Below, piece after piece: positions 1-9,790 of a DNA stretch of 64,000 nt. The position numbers and the translations under genes are program-made. The stretch is taken from NCBI GenBank assembly GCA_900107575.1, contig FNQX01000011.1, positions 1 to 64,000 on the forward strand, written 5' to 3'. The notes beneath the pieces are model-generated. The model did not search any database, was not told the origin of the DNA, and saw only the letters and a program-made list of their open reading frames with translations. This DNA is from Lachnospiraceae bacterium NK3A20 (GTDB lineage Bacteria > Bacillota > Clostridia > Lachnospirales > Lachnospiraceae). Every line of letters starts with the position of its first letter. The stretch's first letter is position 1.

Positions 1-170
1 AGATGACCTTCTATGATCTCTACTCCTTTATAAGAACAAAGATCGTGCAGTATTTCCGCCAAATCCTTCTTATATTGATTGTAGATTATTTTCCGTCTAT
101 ACTTCGGAGTGAAGACGATGTGGTATTTGCATAACCACCTGGTATGTGCAGAACTATTAGCCTTCGGCAT
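1..170 (-). CDS. tnpA: IS200/IS605-family transposase TnpA, 5' part (cut by window edge)
   Basis: A reading frame starts at the ATG at 168-170 and runs off the left edge of the window. Its first 56 or so residues include WLCKYHIVFTPKYRRKIIY, the conserved N-terminal signature of the Y1 HUH single-strand transposases of IS200/IS605 elements. The reading ends at IEGH, just before the expected HUH histidines and the catalytic tyrosine, so intactness cannot be judged. A strong ribosome binding site (GGAAAGG) precedes the ATG but lies inside an inverted repeat (172-231). These enzymes excise and insert single-stranded DNA at stem-loop ends. No tnpB accessory gene is visible on this side. Confidence 0.85.
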   Translation of the reverse strand, partial: MPKANSSAHTRWLCKYHIVFTPKYRRKIIYNQYKKDLAEILHDLCSYKGVEIIEGH

Positions 171-171
171 A

Positions 172-231
172 AAATCACCTTTCCTTTCTTAATAGTGGCT
201 TGAGCACCTCTATTATATGGAAAGGTGATTT
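172..231 (-). promoter_or_regulatory. Inverted repeat sequestering the tnpA ribosome binding site
   Basis: AAATCACCTTTCC (172-184) and GGAAAGGTGATTT (219-231) are perfect 13-bp inverted arms separated by 34 nt. In the tnpA mRNA the 172-184 arm is the GGAAAGGTGA segment directly before the ATG, so the helix would hide the Shine-Dalgarno sequence. IS200 is known to keep transposase translation low with a similar leader hairpin; applying that here is inference. Confidence 0.65.
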
Positions 232-344
232 ATTTGTATAACTTTTTACTCTCACCCGCATAGCGGGTGGATTTATGCTTCGCAAGGGTTCGTTTGCTTC
301 GCAACCTCACCACAAGCTCAGCAGGCTTAAGCCAAAGTCATCAA

Positions 345-382
345 AAGCTCCCCCGCACAGGTTCTGCTGTGCGGGGGAGCTT
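345..382 (-). terminator. Rho-independent terminator of the Na/Pi cotransporter gene
   Basis: A perfect 16-bp inverted repeat (345-360 with 367-382, core CTCCCCCGCACAG) has a 6-nt loop. On the minus strand it is followed by TTTTGATGACTT. It lies 16 bp beyond the transporter stop codon. Confidence 0.85.
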
Positions 383-397
383 CTTGCTGTCACGTTC

Positions 398-2251
398 TCA
401 CTTCTTATCTTTTTTCTTTTTCTTCTTATCTGCCTTGGCTTCCTTCTCGGGCTCTTCCGCCTCGAGGTCGGCCGCCTTCTGATCGGGCAGCTGATATTTT
501 GTCTCGAAATCCTCAGCCTGCCGCAGGAAGTCCGCCTTCGCGGCATCCGCAAGGTGTTCGATATAATCGTGTTTCTCGAAGCCGGTCTCGTTCATCTGGG
601 AGAGGTAGACCGCGATGTTGTTGCAGTGGTCGGCGATTCTCTCGTAGTCTGTCGTGATGTCCTCAAGTGCGATGCCGAGCTCAATCGTGCACTTGCCCTT
701 GCGCAGCCGGCGCACGTGCCGCCTCTTGACTTCCATGTTGAGGCCGTCGATGACATCCTCCAGTGGCTCCACTGTGCTGGCGAGTCGCAGGTCCACATCC
801 TGGAACGCGGTGATCGCGCGGTCGACGATATCCTCCAGCGCCGCATGGAAAATCCGCAGCTCCTCCTGCGCCTTCGGGGAGAACTCCTGCCCCTTCTCAT
901 GCATTTCCCTCGCGGACTGCATGATGTTGAGCGCGTGGTCTGTCATTCTCTCGAAATCGCCGATGACGTGCATCACCAGCGTGAACATGTGAGAATCCTT
1001 CGGGGAGAAGTTCATGTTGGTCATCGTGACGAGGTAGGAATTGAGCGTGTCCTCGTAATCATCAACGGTCTTCTCGAGCTTGTCCACCTTCCCGGCGCCC
1101 TCGTCACTGTACTCCAGGACGAGATCGATCGCGGTGTGCAGCGCAACCTGCGTGTAGGCTGCCATTTTGTCGGTCGCCTTCTTGCACTGGTCGAGAGCGA
1201 AAACAGGAGACGTAATGAACTTCGTGTCGAGCATCTTGAGCTCTTTGCGGCTCTCACTCTCTGCCTTCTCATCGTCGGTGACCGGCACGAGCCTCTCCAC
1301 GATGTTCACGAGAAGATCCGAGATCGGCAGCATGATGACGACGGCTGCGATATTGAAGATGGAGTGGAACAGCGCAACCGCAACGGGAGACGCGGTCTGC
1401 TCCATGATGGGGAAATGGAAGATGGCGTTCAGCGTATAGAAACCGATCATGAAAACGGAAGTCTTCATAATACAGTAGACGAGCTGCGTGAGGGCTGCGC
1501 GGCGCGCGTTCTTGGAAGCGCCGATCGCACCCATGATACCGGTGATGGCGGAGCCGATGTTCTCACCCATGATGACGGGGATGGCGCTGCCCATCTTGAG
1601 TACGCCGGTTAAGGAGATGGATTGCAGAATACCGATGGAGGCGGAGGAGCTCTGCAGGATGACGGTGATGACAAGGCCTGCCAGAAGACCCAGGATCGGA
1701 TTAGAGAAGGCCGTCAGGATACCCGTGAACTTCGGGTCGTTCGCAAGGGGCGCCGCACCGCTCGACATGGCGTCCATGCCGATCATGAGAACGGCGAAAC
1801 TCGTCATGATGCCACCGATGTCTTTCTGCCGTTGTTTCTTCGACATCATCATCATGAAGACGCCGATGATGCCGACGATCGGAGAGAAGTTGGCGGGCTT
1901 GAACATCGCGAGCACGATGTTGTTACTCTGGATGCCCGTCAGGGACAGGAGCCAGGCGGTGATCGTGGTACCGATGTTGGCGCCCAGGATGACACCGACT
2001 GCCTGACGCAGGGACATGATCTCGGAATTGACGAAGCCGACGACCATGACGATCGTCGCGCCGGAGGACTGAATGACAGCGGTGACCAGCATGCCGAGCA
2101 GCGCGCCCTTCCATTTATTGGAAGTCAGCGACTGCAGGATCTGCTCCATTTTGCCGCCGGACACCTTTTTGAGTCCGTCGCCGAGCGTCTGAATGCCATA
2201 CAGGAACAGGACCAGTCCTGCCACAATACTTAAAAAGTCAAAAAAACTCAT
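398..2251 (-). CDS. Na/Pi cotransporter family protein with C-terminal PhoU-like domain
   Basis: This 617-aa membrane protein is predicted to import phosphate with sodium. The N-terminal half carries two related Na/Pi-cotransporter repeats (PF02690 type), with QSSGATIVMVVGF near residue 70 and the matching QSSSASIGIL in the second repeat. The C-terminal third is an all-helical PhoU-like cytoplasmic domain. The tail ends in a lysine run (KADKKKKKKDKK). The ATG at 2251 is preferred over one 33 nt upstream because GGGAGGAGCT sits immediately before it and MSFFDFLSIVAGLVLFLYG opens the first membrane segment. The gene is a single-gene unit with its own terminator (345-382). Confidence in the family is high; the direction and ion are by family analogy. 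Confidence 0.93.
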   Translation of the reverse strand: MSFFDFLSIVAGLVLFLYGIQTLGDGLKKVSGGKMEQILQSLTSNKWKGALLGMLVTAVIQSSGATIVMVVGFVNSEIMSLRQAVGVILGANIGTTITAWLLSLTGIQSNNIVLAMFKPANFSPIVGIIGVFMMMMSKKQRQKDIGGIMTSFAVLMIGMDAMSSGAAPLANDPKFTGILTAFSNPILGLLAGLVITVILQSSSASIGILQSISLTGVLKMGSAIPVIMGENIGSAITGIMGAIGASKNARRAALTQLVYCIMKTSVFMIGFYTLNAIFHFPIMEQTASPVAVALFHSIFNIAAVVIMLPISDLLVNIVERLVPVTDDEKAESESRKELKMLDTKFITSPVFALDQCKKATDKMAAYTQVALHTAIDLVLEYSDEGAGKVDKLEKTVDDYEDTLNSYLVTMTNMNFSPKDSHMFTLVMHVIGDFERMTDHALNIMQSAREMHEKGQEFSPKAQEELRIFHAALEDIVDRAITAFQDVDLRLASTVEPLEDVIDGLNMEVKRRHVRRLRKGKCTIELGIALEDITTDYERIADHCNNIAVYLSQMNETGFEKHDYIEHLADAAKADFLRQAEDFETKYQLPDQKAADLEAEEPEKEAKADKKKKKKDKK

Positions 2252-2448
2252 AGCTCCTCCCAGGATACTGGTACCATCCCGCACAGATTTTTACATTTTT
2301 GTTACTTCGATTTTATATAAAATTTACATTCAGCTTAGTTTAACCTAAATGGAAGTGTCGCGCAATACAGCCGGCAGGGTCCGCTGCCACGCAGCAAAAT
2401 TTGCATGTGCGGCCTGCGTAACAGGTCAGAACCGATGGGTCTGACCTG
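2252..2448 (-). promoter_or_regulatory. AT-rich upstream region of the Na/Pi gene
   Basis: This gap separates mfd from the transporter. It holds a perfect 14-bp palindrome, ATTTTATATAAAAT (2310-2323), flanked by TTTACA-like hexamers around 2291 and 2323. This resembles an AT-rich promoter/operator, and a phosphate regulator site would make sense, but no unambiguous -35/-10 pair or PhoP box could be assigned. Confidence 0.35.
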
Positions 2449-2452
2449 TTAC
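2418..2452 (-). terminator. Strong hairpin at the end of mfd
   Basis: Perfect 13-bp arms GTAACAGGTCAGA (2418-2430) and TCTGACCTGTTAC (2440-2452) overlap the mfd stop codon (TAA, 2449-2451). There is no U tract after it on the minus strand, so it may be a transcript-end stabiliser rather than a classical intrinsic terminator. Confidence 0.5.
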
Positions 2453-5400
2453 AGGATGTCTGCCATGTCCGAGAGGAATTTCTCGACCGCGCTAAGGAGT
2501 TTCTCCTCATCACTCACGGTGAGTCCGGTCGGCTTGTAGTGGTATTCGAAATACGGCAGATGCGCATAGTCGCCCCTGGCCATGCCTTTCGGATAGAACT
2601 CCAGGGTGCGTACGGCGCCTTTGTTGTAATGCGCGAGCATCCTCGGGATCGCCGCGACGTTGATCTTCGCATTCTGATCCAGGGTATAGCGCACAGAGCC
2701 GTTCCCTCCCGTGATATCCAGAAGGTCGAGCCTTCCCGCGACAGAGCGAAGGAGCGCGATCCTGAGCAGATTCTCCGCGGGCTGCGGCACCTTGTCGCCG
2801 AAGCGGTCGCGCAGCTCATCCCGCACGTCGCTGACGTCCTCGAGGCTCCCGATCCCCGCGATCCGCTTGTAGATGTCGAGTTTCTGCACCTCGTTCACAA
2901 TGTAGCTCTCGGGGATGAAGGCATCGACAGAGAGACTCACGCGTACCGTCCGCTCTTCTGTCACCTCCATGCCCTTCGCGCGCCGCACCGCGGCATCCAG
3001 CATCTTGCAGTAGAGATCATATCCGACGCTCGCCATGTGGCCGCTCTGTGCCCTGCCAAGGACCGAGCCCGCACCGCGGATCTCGAGGTCCCGCATCGCG
3101 ATGCGAAACCCGCTGCCGAGATCCGTGAATTCCCGAATGGCCGCAAGGCGCTTCTCCGCTACCTCTTTGAGCATCTTGTCCTTCTGGTACATCAGGAAAG
3201 CGTAGGCCGTCCTGCTGGATCTTCCGACGCGGCCGCGCAGCTGATAGAGCTGGGAAAGGCCCATCTTGTCAGAGTCGTGGATGATGATCGTGTTGACGTT
3301 CGAAATATCAAGGCCTGTCTCAATGATCGTGGTGGATACCAGCACGTCGATGTCTCCGGAGACGAAACCGTACATGATCCTCTCGAGTTCCGCGGGCGTC
3401 ATCTGTCCGTGCGCGTAGGCAATCCGGGCTTCCGGCACGAGTTTCGAGAGCCTGACTGCCATATCCGCGATGTCGTTTACACGGTTATAGACGTAGTAGA
3501 CCTGACCGTTTCTCGACAGCTCCCGGAGCACCGCCTCGCGCACCAGCTCCTCATTGTATTCCATGACGTAGGTCTGGATCGCCACACGGTCCTGCGGCGC
3601 CTCCTCCAGAAGACTCATATCCCGGATTCCGACAAGACTCATGTGCAGCGTTCGGGGAATCGGCGTTGCGGAGAGCGTCAAGACATCCACGTTCTCGCGC
3701 AGCTTCTTGATTTTCTCCTTGTGCGTGACGCCGAAGCGTTGCTCCTCGTCGACGATGAGAAGGCCGAGCCTCTTGAATTTCACATCCTTGGATAACAACC
3801 GGTGCGTGCCGATCACGATGTCCACCCGGCCCGTCGTAATGCCCTCGGCTGTCTTCCTGTTCTCCTGCTCGGTGCGCAGTCTTGACATCATCCCGATGTT
3901 GACCGGGAAATCCTTCATCCTCTCGGTGAAGGTGTTGAAATGCTGCTGCGCGAGGATCGTCGTCGGCACGAGCACGGCCACCTGGAAGCCGTCCTGCACG
4001 GCCTTGAACGCCGCGCGGATCGCAACCTCCGTCTTGCCGAAGCCCACGTCGCCGCAGATGAGGCGGTCCATGATCTTCGTGGACTCCATGTCCTTTTTGA
4101 CATCCTCGATCGCGGTCAGCTGGTCATCCGTTTCCTCGTAGGGGAACATTTCCTCGAACTCGCGCTGCCATACCGTATCCCTCGAGAAGGCGTGACCCTG
4201 CTGTGCCTGGCGCTTCGCGTAGAGCTCGACAAGATCCTGTGCCACCTCCTCAACGGCGCCCCGCACCCTGGATTTCGTCTTCGACCACTCGCCGCTCCCC
4301 AGCTTGTTGAGTCTGGGCTTTGCGGCCTCCTGTGAGGCGTATTTCTGCAGGACGTCCAGCTCGGTCGGCAGAACGTAGAGAACGTCGCCGCCGCCGTACT
4401 GGAGCTTGATATAATCCTTGCGGATGCCGTCGACCTCGATCTTCTCCACACCCTGATAGATGCCGATACCGTGGCTCTCATGTACCACGTAATCGCCCAC
4501 ATGCAGGTCGTTGAGACTCTTGATGACGTTCGCGCCTTCACGTTTTTTCTTGCGGTGCCTCGTCCTGTCGGCGCCGAAAATATCCGTCTCCGCGATGACG
4601 ACGAATTTCTGCTGCGTGTATTCGAAGCCGTGGGAGACATGACCGTAGTAGGTCATGATCTCGCCCGGCTCCAGTACTCTGTCCGGATTCTCGGAATAGA
4701 AAGAGGAGATGCCCCGGTCCGTCAGATCCTGCGCAAGGCGCTTCGCCCTCGTTCTCGATGCGGAGATGATGACAATGCGGTACTGTTCGTGCCGCCAGTT
4801 CTTCAGATCCTTCTCGAGCGTTTCGAAGCTCTTGTTGTACGGCGCGACGGTACGCACATGCATGGCGACCGTATTCTCCGGCGTATAGAAGCTGCTCTTG
4901 TTGATGAGCTCCGTCATACCAAGGTGCCGGTATCGGTCCACACAGGCCTGGATCTTCTCTCCTGTCGTGATGAGCTGCATCTGTCCCGGGAGAACGTAGC
5001 CTTTTTCCGATCGGCTGATCATGCTCTCGCGAAACTCTGTCTCAATCGCATCCGCCTGCTCTTTAACGCGGACGGGCTCATCGAAGAAGAGCATCGTGTT
5101 ATCTTGCGGGAACAGGTCGATGAAGCTCTCCGTCGCGGGGTAGAAATAGTGGATGTAGCTCTCGAGCTTTGCGTAGTCGTGGAACTCCCAGGCCTCTTCG
5201 CACATGCTGTCGATCTCTTCCTCGAGGCGGTGCGCCTCCTCCGGCTTCCTGTTCCTTCGGAATGTGGCGGCGGTCTCCTTCTCCTCTTTGCGTATCCGCG
5301 CAAGGCCGTCGTCCACGCGGCCCTTCTCCAGTATCATCTCGGTCGCGGGATAGATTCTGATGCCAGCGAGCTGCTCGATGCTGCGCTGGCTCTCGAGGTC

Positions 5401-6030
5401 GAAGCTGCGGATCGACTCCACCTCCGTATCGAAGAGCTCAATGCGGTACGGATTCTCCTCCGTGAGATCGAAGATGTCGACGATGTCGCCGCGGATGGAG
5501 AACTGCCCCGGACCGTCGACCTGCGGCGTCTTCTCGTAGCCCATTGCAACGAGCCTTGCCGCGATCTTCCTCTCGTCGACGTCGTCTCCCTTGGCGATCA
5601 GCAGGATATTCTTCTTCAGTACGCGCAGCGGCACCTGGGGCGTCATGAGCGCGGCGAAGGTCGTGACCACCGTCGCAGGCCGCCCTTCCATGATGCGGCG
5701 AAGGCTTCTGAGTCTTTCTTTCTCGATCTCGTTGCTGCGCAGATCCGCCTGATAGAAGATGAGATCCTTGGCCGGGAAGACGGTCGTGTTCCTGTCATAG
5801 AAGGAATACTCCTCCTGGATCTCCCGTGCTCTCTTGTCCGAATAAGTGATGATCACGCGAAACCGCGCATTACTATTAAGCTTCGGATCTCTGGTCAGCG
5901 CATAGATGAGGTGGAGCTTCTGCGAGGGCACGCAGCCATCCGCAAGAGCGGCTCCTTCGGGCTGTTGCAGCATCGACACAATTCGCTGATATTCTTCCGA
6001 CTCCGCAAGAGGAGCAGTCAGTGACTTCAT
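2449..6030 (-). CDS. mfd: Transcription-repair coupling factor Mfd
   Basis: Mfd (1193 aa, normal family length) is an ATP-dependent translocase. It releases RNA polymerase stalled at DNA lesions and recruits UvrA. The N-terminal region is UvrB-like. The middle holds the CarD-like RNAP-interaction domain (around DYVVHESHGIGIYQGVEKI). The RecG-like motor has Walker A GDVGFGKTE near residue 650 and the DEEQ-box motif VDEEQRFGV. The C-terminal TRCF domain follows. The start ATG has GAGGTAGATT upstream, within the last codons of pth. The gene begins 3 bp after the pth stop, so the two are co-transcribed and probably translationally coupled. Confidence 0.97.
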   Translation of the reverse strand: MKSLTAPLAESEEYQRIVSMLQQPEGAALADGCVPSQKLHLIYALTRDPKLNSNARFRVIITYSDKRAREIQEEYSFYDRNTTVFPAKDLIFYQADLRSNEIEKERLRSLRRIMEGRPATVVTTFAALMTPQVPLRVLKKNILLIAKGDDVDERKIAARLVAMGYEKTPQVDGPGQFSIRGDIVDIFDLTEENPYRIELFDTEVESIRSFDLESQRSIEQLAGIRIYPATEMILEKGRVDDGLARIRKEEKETAATFRRNRKPEEAHRLEEEIDSMCEEAWEFHDYAKLESYIHYFYPATESFIDLFPQDNTMLFFDEPVRVKEQADAIETEFRESMISRSEKGYVLPGQMQLITTGEKIQACVDRYRHLGMTELINKSSFYTPENTVAMHVRTVAPYNKSFETLEKDLKNWRHEQYRIVIISASRTRAKRLAQDLTDRGISSFYSENPDRVLEPGEIMTYYGHVSHGFEYTQQKFVVIAETDIFGADRTRHRKKKREGANVIKSLNDLHVGDYVVHESHGIGIYQGVEKIEVDGIRKDYIKLQYGGGDVLYVLPTELDVLQKYASQEAAKPRLNKLGSGEWSKTKSRVRGAVEEVAQDLVELYAKRQAQQGHAFSRDTVWQREFEEMFPYEETDDQLTAIEDVKKDMESTKIMDRLICGDVGFGKTEVAIRAAFKAVQDGFQVAVLVPTTILAQQHFNTFTERMKDFPVNIGMMSRLRTEQENRKTAEGITTGRVDIVIGTHRLLSKDVKFKRLGLLIVDEEQRFGVTHKEKIKKLRENVDVLTLSATPIPRTLHMSLVGIRDMSLLEEAPQDRVAIQTYVMEYNEELVREAVLRELSRNGQVYYVYNRVNDIADMAVRLSKLVPEARIAYAHGQMTPAELERIMYGFVSGDIDVLVSTTIIETGLDISNVNTIIIHDSDKMGLSQLYQLRGRVGRSSRTAYAFLMYQKDKMLKEVAEKRLAAIREFTDLGSGFRIAMRDLEIRGAGSVLGRAQSGHMASVGYDLYCKMLDAAVRRAKGMEVTEERTVRVSLSVDAFIPESYIVNEVQKLDIYKRIAGIGSLEDVSDVRDELRDRFGDKVPQPAENLLRIALLRSVAGRLDLLDITGGNGSVRYTLDQNAKINVAAIPRMLAHYNKGAVRTLEFYPKGMARGDYAHLPYFEYHYKPTGLTVSDEEKLLSAVEKFLSDMADIL

Positions 6031-6033
6031 AAT

Positions 6034-6615
6034 CTACCTCGTATTATAGCGATTCATCGCGGCGGCGATCCCGTCGTCCAGAATGGCACGCACAGCCTTT
6101 GCAGCGCGATCCTTCGCATCCTCCAGGATCTTCCTGTCCTCTCCTGTCGGGTGTCCCAGCACATAGTCCGCAAGATTTGCATCCGGAGATGGCTTCGCGC
6201 CAACACCTACGCGTATCCTGTTGAACTCCCCATCGCCCAGGTGCCGGATAATGTTCTTCAGCCCGTTGTGCCCGCCGGCACTTCCCTTCTGCCGAAGGCG
6301 CAGCCGCCCCTCCGCAAGGTCAATATCATCCGAAATGACGATGAGATGCGTTCTGTGGTCGATCTTGTAGTAGTCAATCCCCTCCCGCACGGCCTCGCCG
6401 GAGAGATTCATATAGGTCAGCGGCTTCATCAGGATCACCCGGTGATCTCCGATCCTGCCCTTGCCGGTCAGTGATTTGCCAAATTTCGTGGGGCCGTCGA
6501 TGCCGTATTCGTCGATCAGCCGGTCAATGACATCGAAACCGACGTTATGTCTTGTCCCTGCGTACTGCTGCCCGGGGTTGCCAAGCCCCACGATGAGATA
6601 CCATTCTGTGTCCAT
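6034..6615 (-). CDS. pth: Peptidyl-tRNA hydrolase
   Basis: This 193-aa enzyme cleaves the ester bond of peptidyl-tRNAs that drop off ribosomes, recycling tRNA. The family fold is clear: LIVGLGNPGQQYAGTRHNVGF at the N-terminus includes the catalytic His (about residue 23). Further hallmarks are MKPLTYMNLSGEAV, the substrate-binding SDDIDL segment, and GSAGGHNGLKNII. The gene is directly upstream of mfd, with the mfd ribosome binding site inside its last codons. A pth-mfd pairing is common in Firmicutes. Full length and confidently assigned. Confidence 0.97.
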   Translation of the reverse strand: MDTEWYLIVGLGNPGQQYAGTRHNVGFDVIDRLIDEYGIDGPTKFGKSLTGKGRIGDHRVILMKPLTYMNLSGEAVREGIDYYKIDHRTHLIVISDDIDLAEGRLRLRQKGSAGGHNGLKNIIRHLGDGEFNRIRVGVGAKPSPDANLADYVLGHPTGEDRKILEDAKDRAAKAVRAILDDGIAAAMNRYNTR

Positions 6616-6738
6616 CTGTCTCCTTCATTCTGCGTGTTATGCCAAACTGCCCGCTTCATCTCGTTTGCAGGCCGGGGTCTGGAAAGACAGCTTGTCGGTC
6701 TGTCCTCGAAAATATGCTTCTGCCCGGCAGACAGCAAA

Positions 6739-6766
6739 GAGGAGAGGCGAGCAAACGGCTCTCCTC
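6739..6766 (-). terminator. Possible weak terminator between spoVG and pth
   Basis: GAGGAGAG (6739-6746) and CTCTCCTC (6759-6766) form an 8-bp stem with a 12-nt loop in the 200-bp gap between spoVG and pth. On the minus strand only TTTGCTG follows, so it could attenuate rather than stop transcription. Confidence 0.35.
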
Positions 6767-6815
6767 TCCCATCGTTAATCTGCCAATGTCGCAGCGACTC
6801 TTCGCTGCCCTCTGA

Positions 6816-7112
6816 TCAGTCCTGTGCTCCATCCGTATCCGGAGCGCCCTCGTCTTGTAAAAGGCTCTCTTTGTACTGACGGAGTATCGTGTCTTCGAGC
6901 ATCGTGCGCGTCTCCGTATTGATGGGGTGCGCGATATCGCGATACTCTCCTTCTGCCGTTTTCTTGCTGGGCATGGCAATGAATAAACCCTTCTCGCCTT
7001 CAATTACCTTAATGTCATGTACCACAAATTCGTTGTCGATCGTAATTGAAACGACTGCTTTCATCTTGCCGGTTTTGGCAATCTTGCGTATTCTGACATC
7101 TGTAATTTTCAT
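6816..7112 (-). CDS. spoVG: SpoVG family protein
   Basis: This small 98-aa protein matches Spo[13 protein letters not shown] at the start, [18 protein letters not shown], and the family signature [11 protein letters not shown] followed by [13 protein letters not shown]. SpoVG is a nucleic-acid-binding regulator linked to septum formation, sporulation and capsule or cell-surface gene control in Firmicutes. The start has GGGGAGCG upstream. It lies 15 bp after glgD, so it is probably part of the glgC-glgD transcript, while a 200-bp gap with a weak hairpin separates it from pth. The C-terminal tail is acidic ([12 protein letters not shown]). Confidence 0.95.
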   Translation of the reverse strand: MKITDVRIRKIAKTGKMKAVVSITIDNEFVVHDIKVIEGEKGLFIAMPSKKTAEGEYRDIAHPINTETRTMLEDTILRQYKESLLQDEGAPDTDGAQD

Positions 7113-7127
7113 AAACGCTCCCCATTC

Positions 7128-8245
7128 CTAAATGTTATAGCGTTCGCCCTTTTCCTCCACGACTATCCGGATTCCATTCTCTTCCTTATAGTAAGAATTA
7201 GCCTGTATTGTGCTGTCAGATTCCACGATGCAGTTCTCTATGTAAGTATTATCTCCGATGTAAACGTCATTCAATATCAGCGAATTCCTGATCACGCAGT
7301 TGCTGCCGACATAAACCTGCTGGAACAGAACCGAATCCTCAATCGAGCCGTTGACGATACAACCGCTGGAGAGCAGTGAATTGCTGACGTGCACACCAAC
7401 ATTGTACTTGGCGGGAGGAAGATCCGCAACCTTGGAATGTACCTCTGGATACTGCTTGAAGAAGTAGTCCCTGACATCCCGTTTCAGGAAATCCATGTTC
7501 GTATGGAAGTAATCATCGACCGAGGCGATGTTGCTCCAATACCCGTCCATTTTGTAACCGTATATTCTCTTGATATCTTTGTACCGGATCAGAATGTCCT
7601 GTACGAAATCGAAGCGCCCCTCTTCCTCGCACTTCTCCAGCAGCTCGATGAGCTGCCGCCTGCGGATGACATAGATCCCGCAGGAGATCGTTCCTGAGCT
7701 TGCGACGATCGGCTTCTCCACGAAATCCGTGATCCTGCCATCCTCATCCATTCCGATGGAACCGTAGCGGTCCACGCTGGCCGCGGCCGGCATGTCCTTG
7801 CAGACCACCGTGATGTCGGCCCGCTTCGCCACGTGATACTCCAGCACCTCGTTGTAGTCCATCTTGTAGACGCAGTCGCCGGAGGCGATCACGACGTAGG
7901 GCTCGTGCGAATTCTTGAGGAAGGTGATGTTCTGCGCGATGGCGTCCGCGGTGCCGCGGTACCAGTTGCTGTTCTCGTTCGTGAACGAGGGCGTGAAGAG
8001 GAACATGCCTCCCTGTTTCCTGCCGAAGTCCCACCACTTGGACGAGGACAGGTGTTCGTTGAGGCTGCGCGAGTTGAACTGGGTCAGGATCGCCACCTTC
8101 TGAATCCTGGAATGCTCCATATTGCTCAGCGCGAAGTCGATGCTGCGGTAGCTGCCGGCAATCGGCATCGCGCACACGGCTCTCTTCTTCGAGAGCTCTC
8201 TCATGCGGTTCGATCTGCCTCCGGCCAGAATAATGCCAATCGCTC

Positions 8246-8249
<4 letters not shown>
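7128..8249 (-). CDS. glgD: Glucose-1-phosphate adenylyltransferase subunit GlgD
   Basis: This 373-aa protein is a nucleotidyltransferase paralogue of GlgC. It has [19 protein letters not shown] at the N-terminus and a C-terminal left-handed beta-helix (repeated hexapeptides such as [13 protein letters not shown]). In Firmicutes GlgD associates with GlgC to form ADP-glucose pyrophosphorylase for glycogen synthesis. The degenerate pyrophosphorylase loop and the short length (GlgC is 424 aa) fit the regulatory GlgD type. Its ATG overlaps the glgC stop codon as ATGA, so translation is probably coupled and the two subunits made in balance. Confidence 0.93.
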
Positions 8250-9520
<1,271 letters not shown>

Positions 9521-9589
9521 CTGGCCTACCTCGTTAAGAAAACGCCACGAAAATACGAAACTCCGCGGTTATACCCGTTGCTCCGGAAC

Positions 9590-9629
9590 AAAAAAAGCGG
9601 TTTGAAGGTTCCCCCTTTACCATACCGCT
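9590..9629 (-). promoter_or_regulatory. Terminator-like hairpin in the glgC leader (candidate attenuator)
   Basis: Reading the minus strand, AGCGGT (9624-9629) pairs with ACCGCT (9596-9601), and a nested AAGG/CCTT helix lies within. A run of seven T follows (9590-9596). It lies between the glgC promoter and its start codon, with no gene upstream to terminate, which fits transcription attenuation. No known riboswitch aptamer was recognised in the short 5' part. Confidence 0.5.
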
Positions 9630-9649
9630 CGAAGTACTGTTCCAACGAA

Positions 9650-9678
9650 ATTATAGCACACGGGCAGGGGAAAAGGAA
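9650..9678 (-). promoter_or_regulatory. Promoter of the glgC operon
   Basis: A perfect -10 TATAAT (9650-9655, minus strand) is preceded at 17 bp by TTCCTT (9673-9678), a poor -35. The region is divergent with murC. The weak -35 suggests an activator or a modest basal level. Confidence 0.55.
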
Positions 9679-9710
9679 TATCGCGGGAGGCCGCAAACGC
9701 CCCGGCAGCC

Positions 9711-9739
9711 TTGGAATTTTGTGCAAAAGGGTTTATGCT
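9711..9739 (+). promoter_or_regulatory. Promoter of murC
   Basis: -35 TTGGAA (9711-9716), 17-bp spacer, -10 TATGCT (9734-9739), about 45 bp before the murC ATG. A good sigma-A-type match in the divergent glgC/murC region. Confidence 0.65.
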
Positions 9740-9790
9740 GTAGGCGATAACAACTCCTGGCATTACCACAGGAAGTAAGAGAGGCAAACT

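Larger units (their letters stand above)
1..270 (-). mobile_element. End of an IS200/IS605-type insertion sequence
   Basis: The element comprises the partial tnpA and the non-coding DNA upstream of its start codon. At 253-269 there is a compact hairpin, CACCCGC-ATA-GCGGGTG (7-bp stem, 3-nt loop). It fits the subterminal hairpin that these transposases recognise at an element end. The exact cleavage point cannot be fixed from one end alone, so the right limit of 270 is approximate. The element sits just beyond the terminator of the phosphate transporter gene. Confidence 0.6.

Noticed and set aside
275-1612. 445-codon open frame on the plus strand opposite the Na/Pi gene
   Set aside because: It is antisense to a clear transporter gene, has leucine/arginine/histidine-rich shadow composition and no ribosome binding site.
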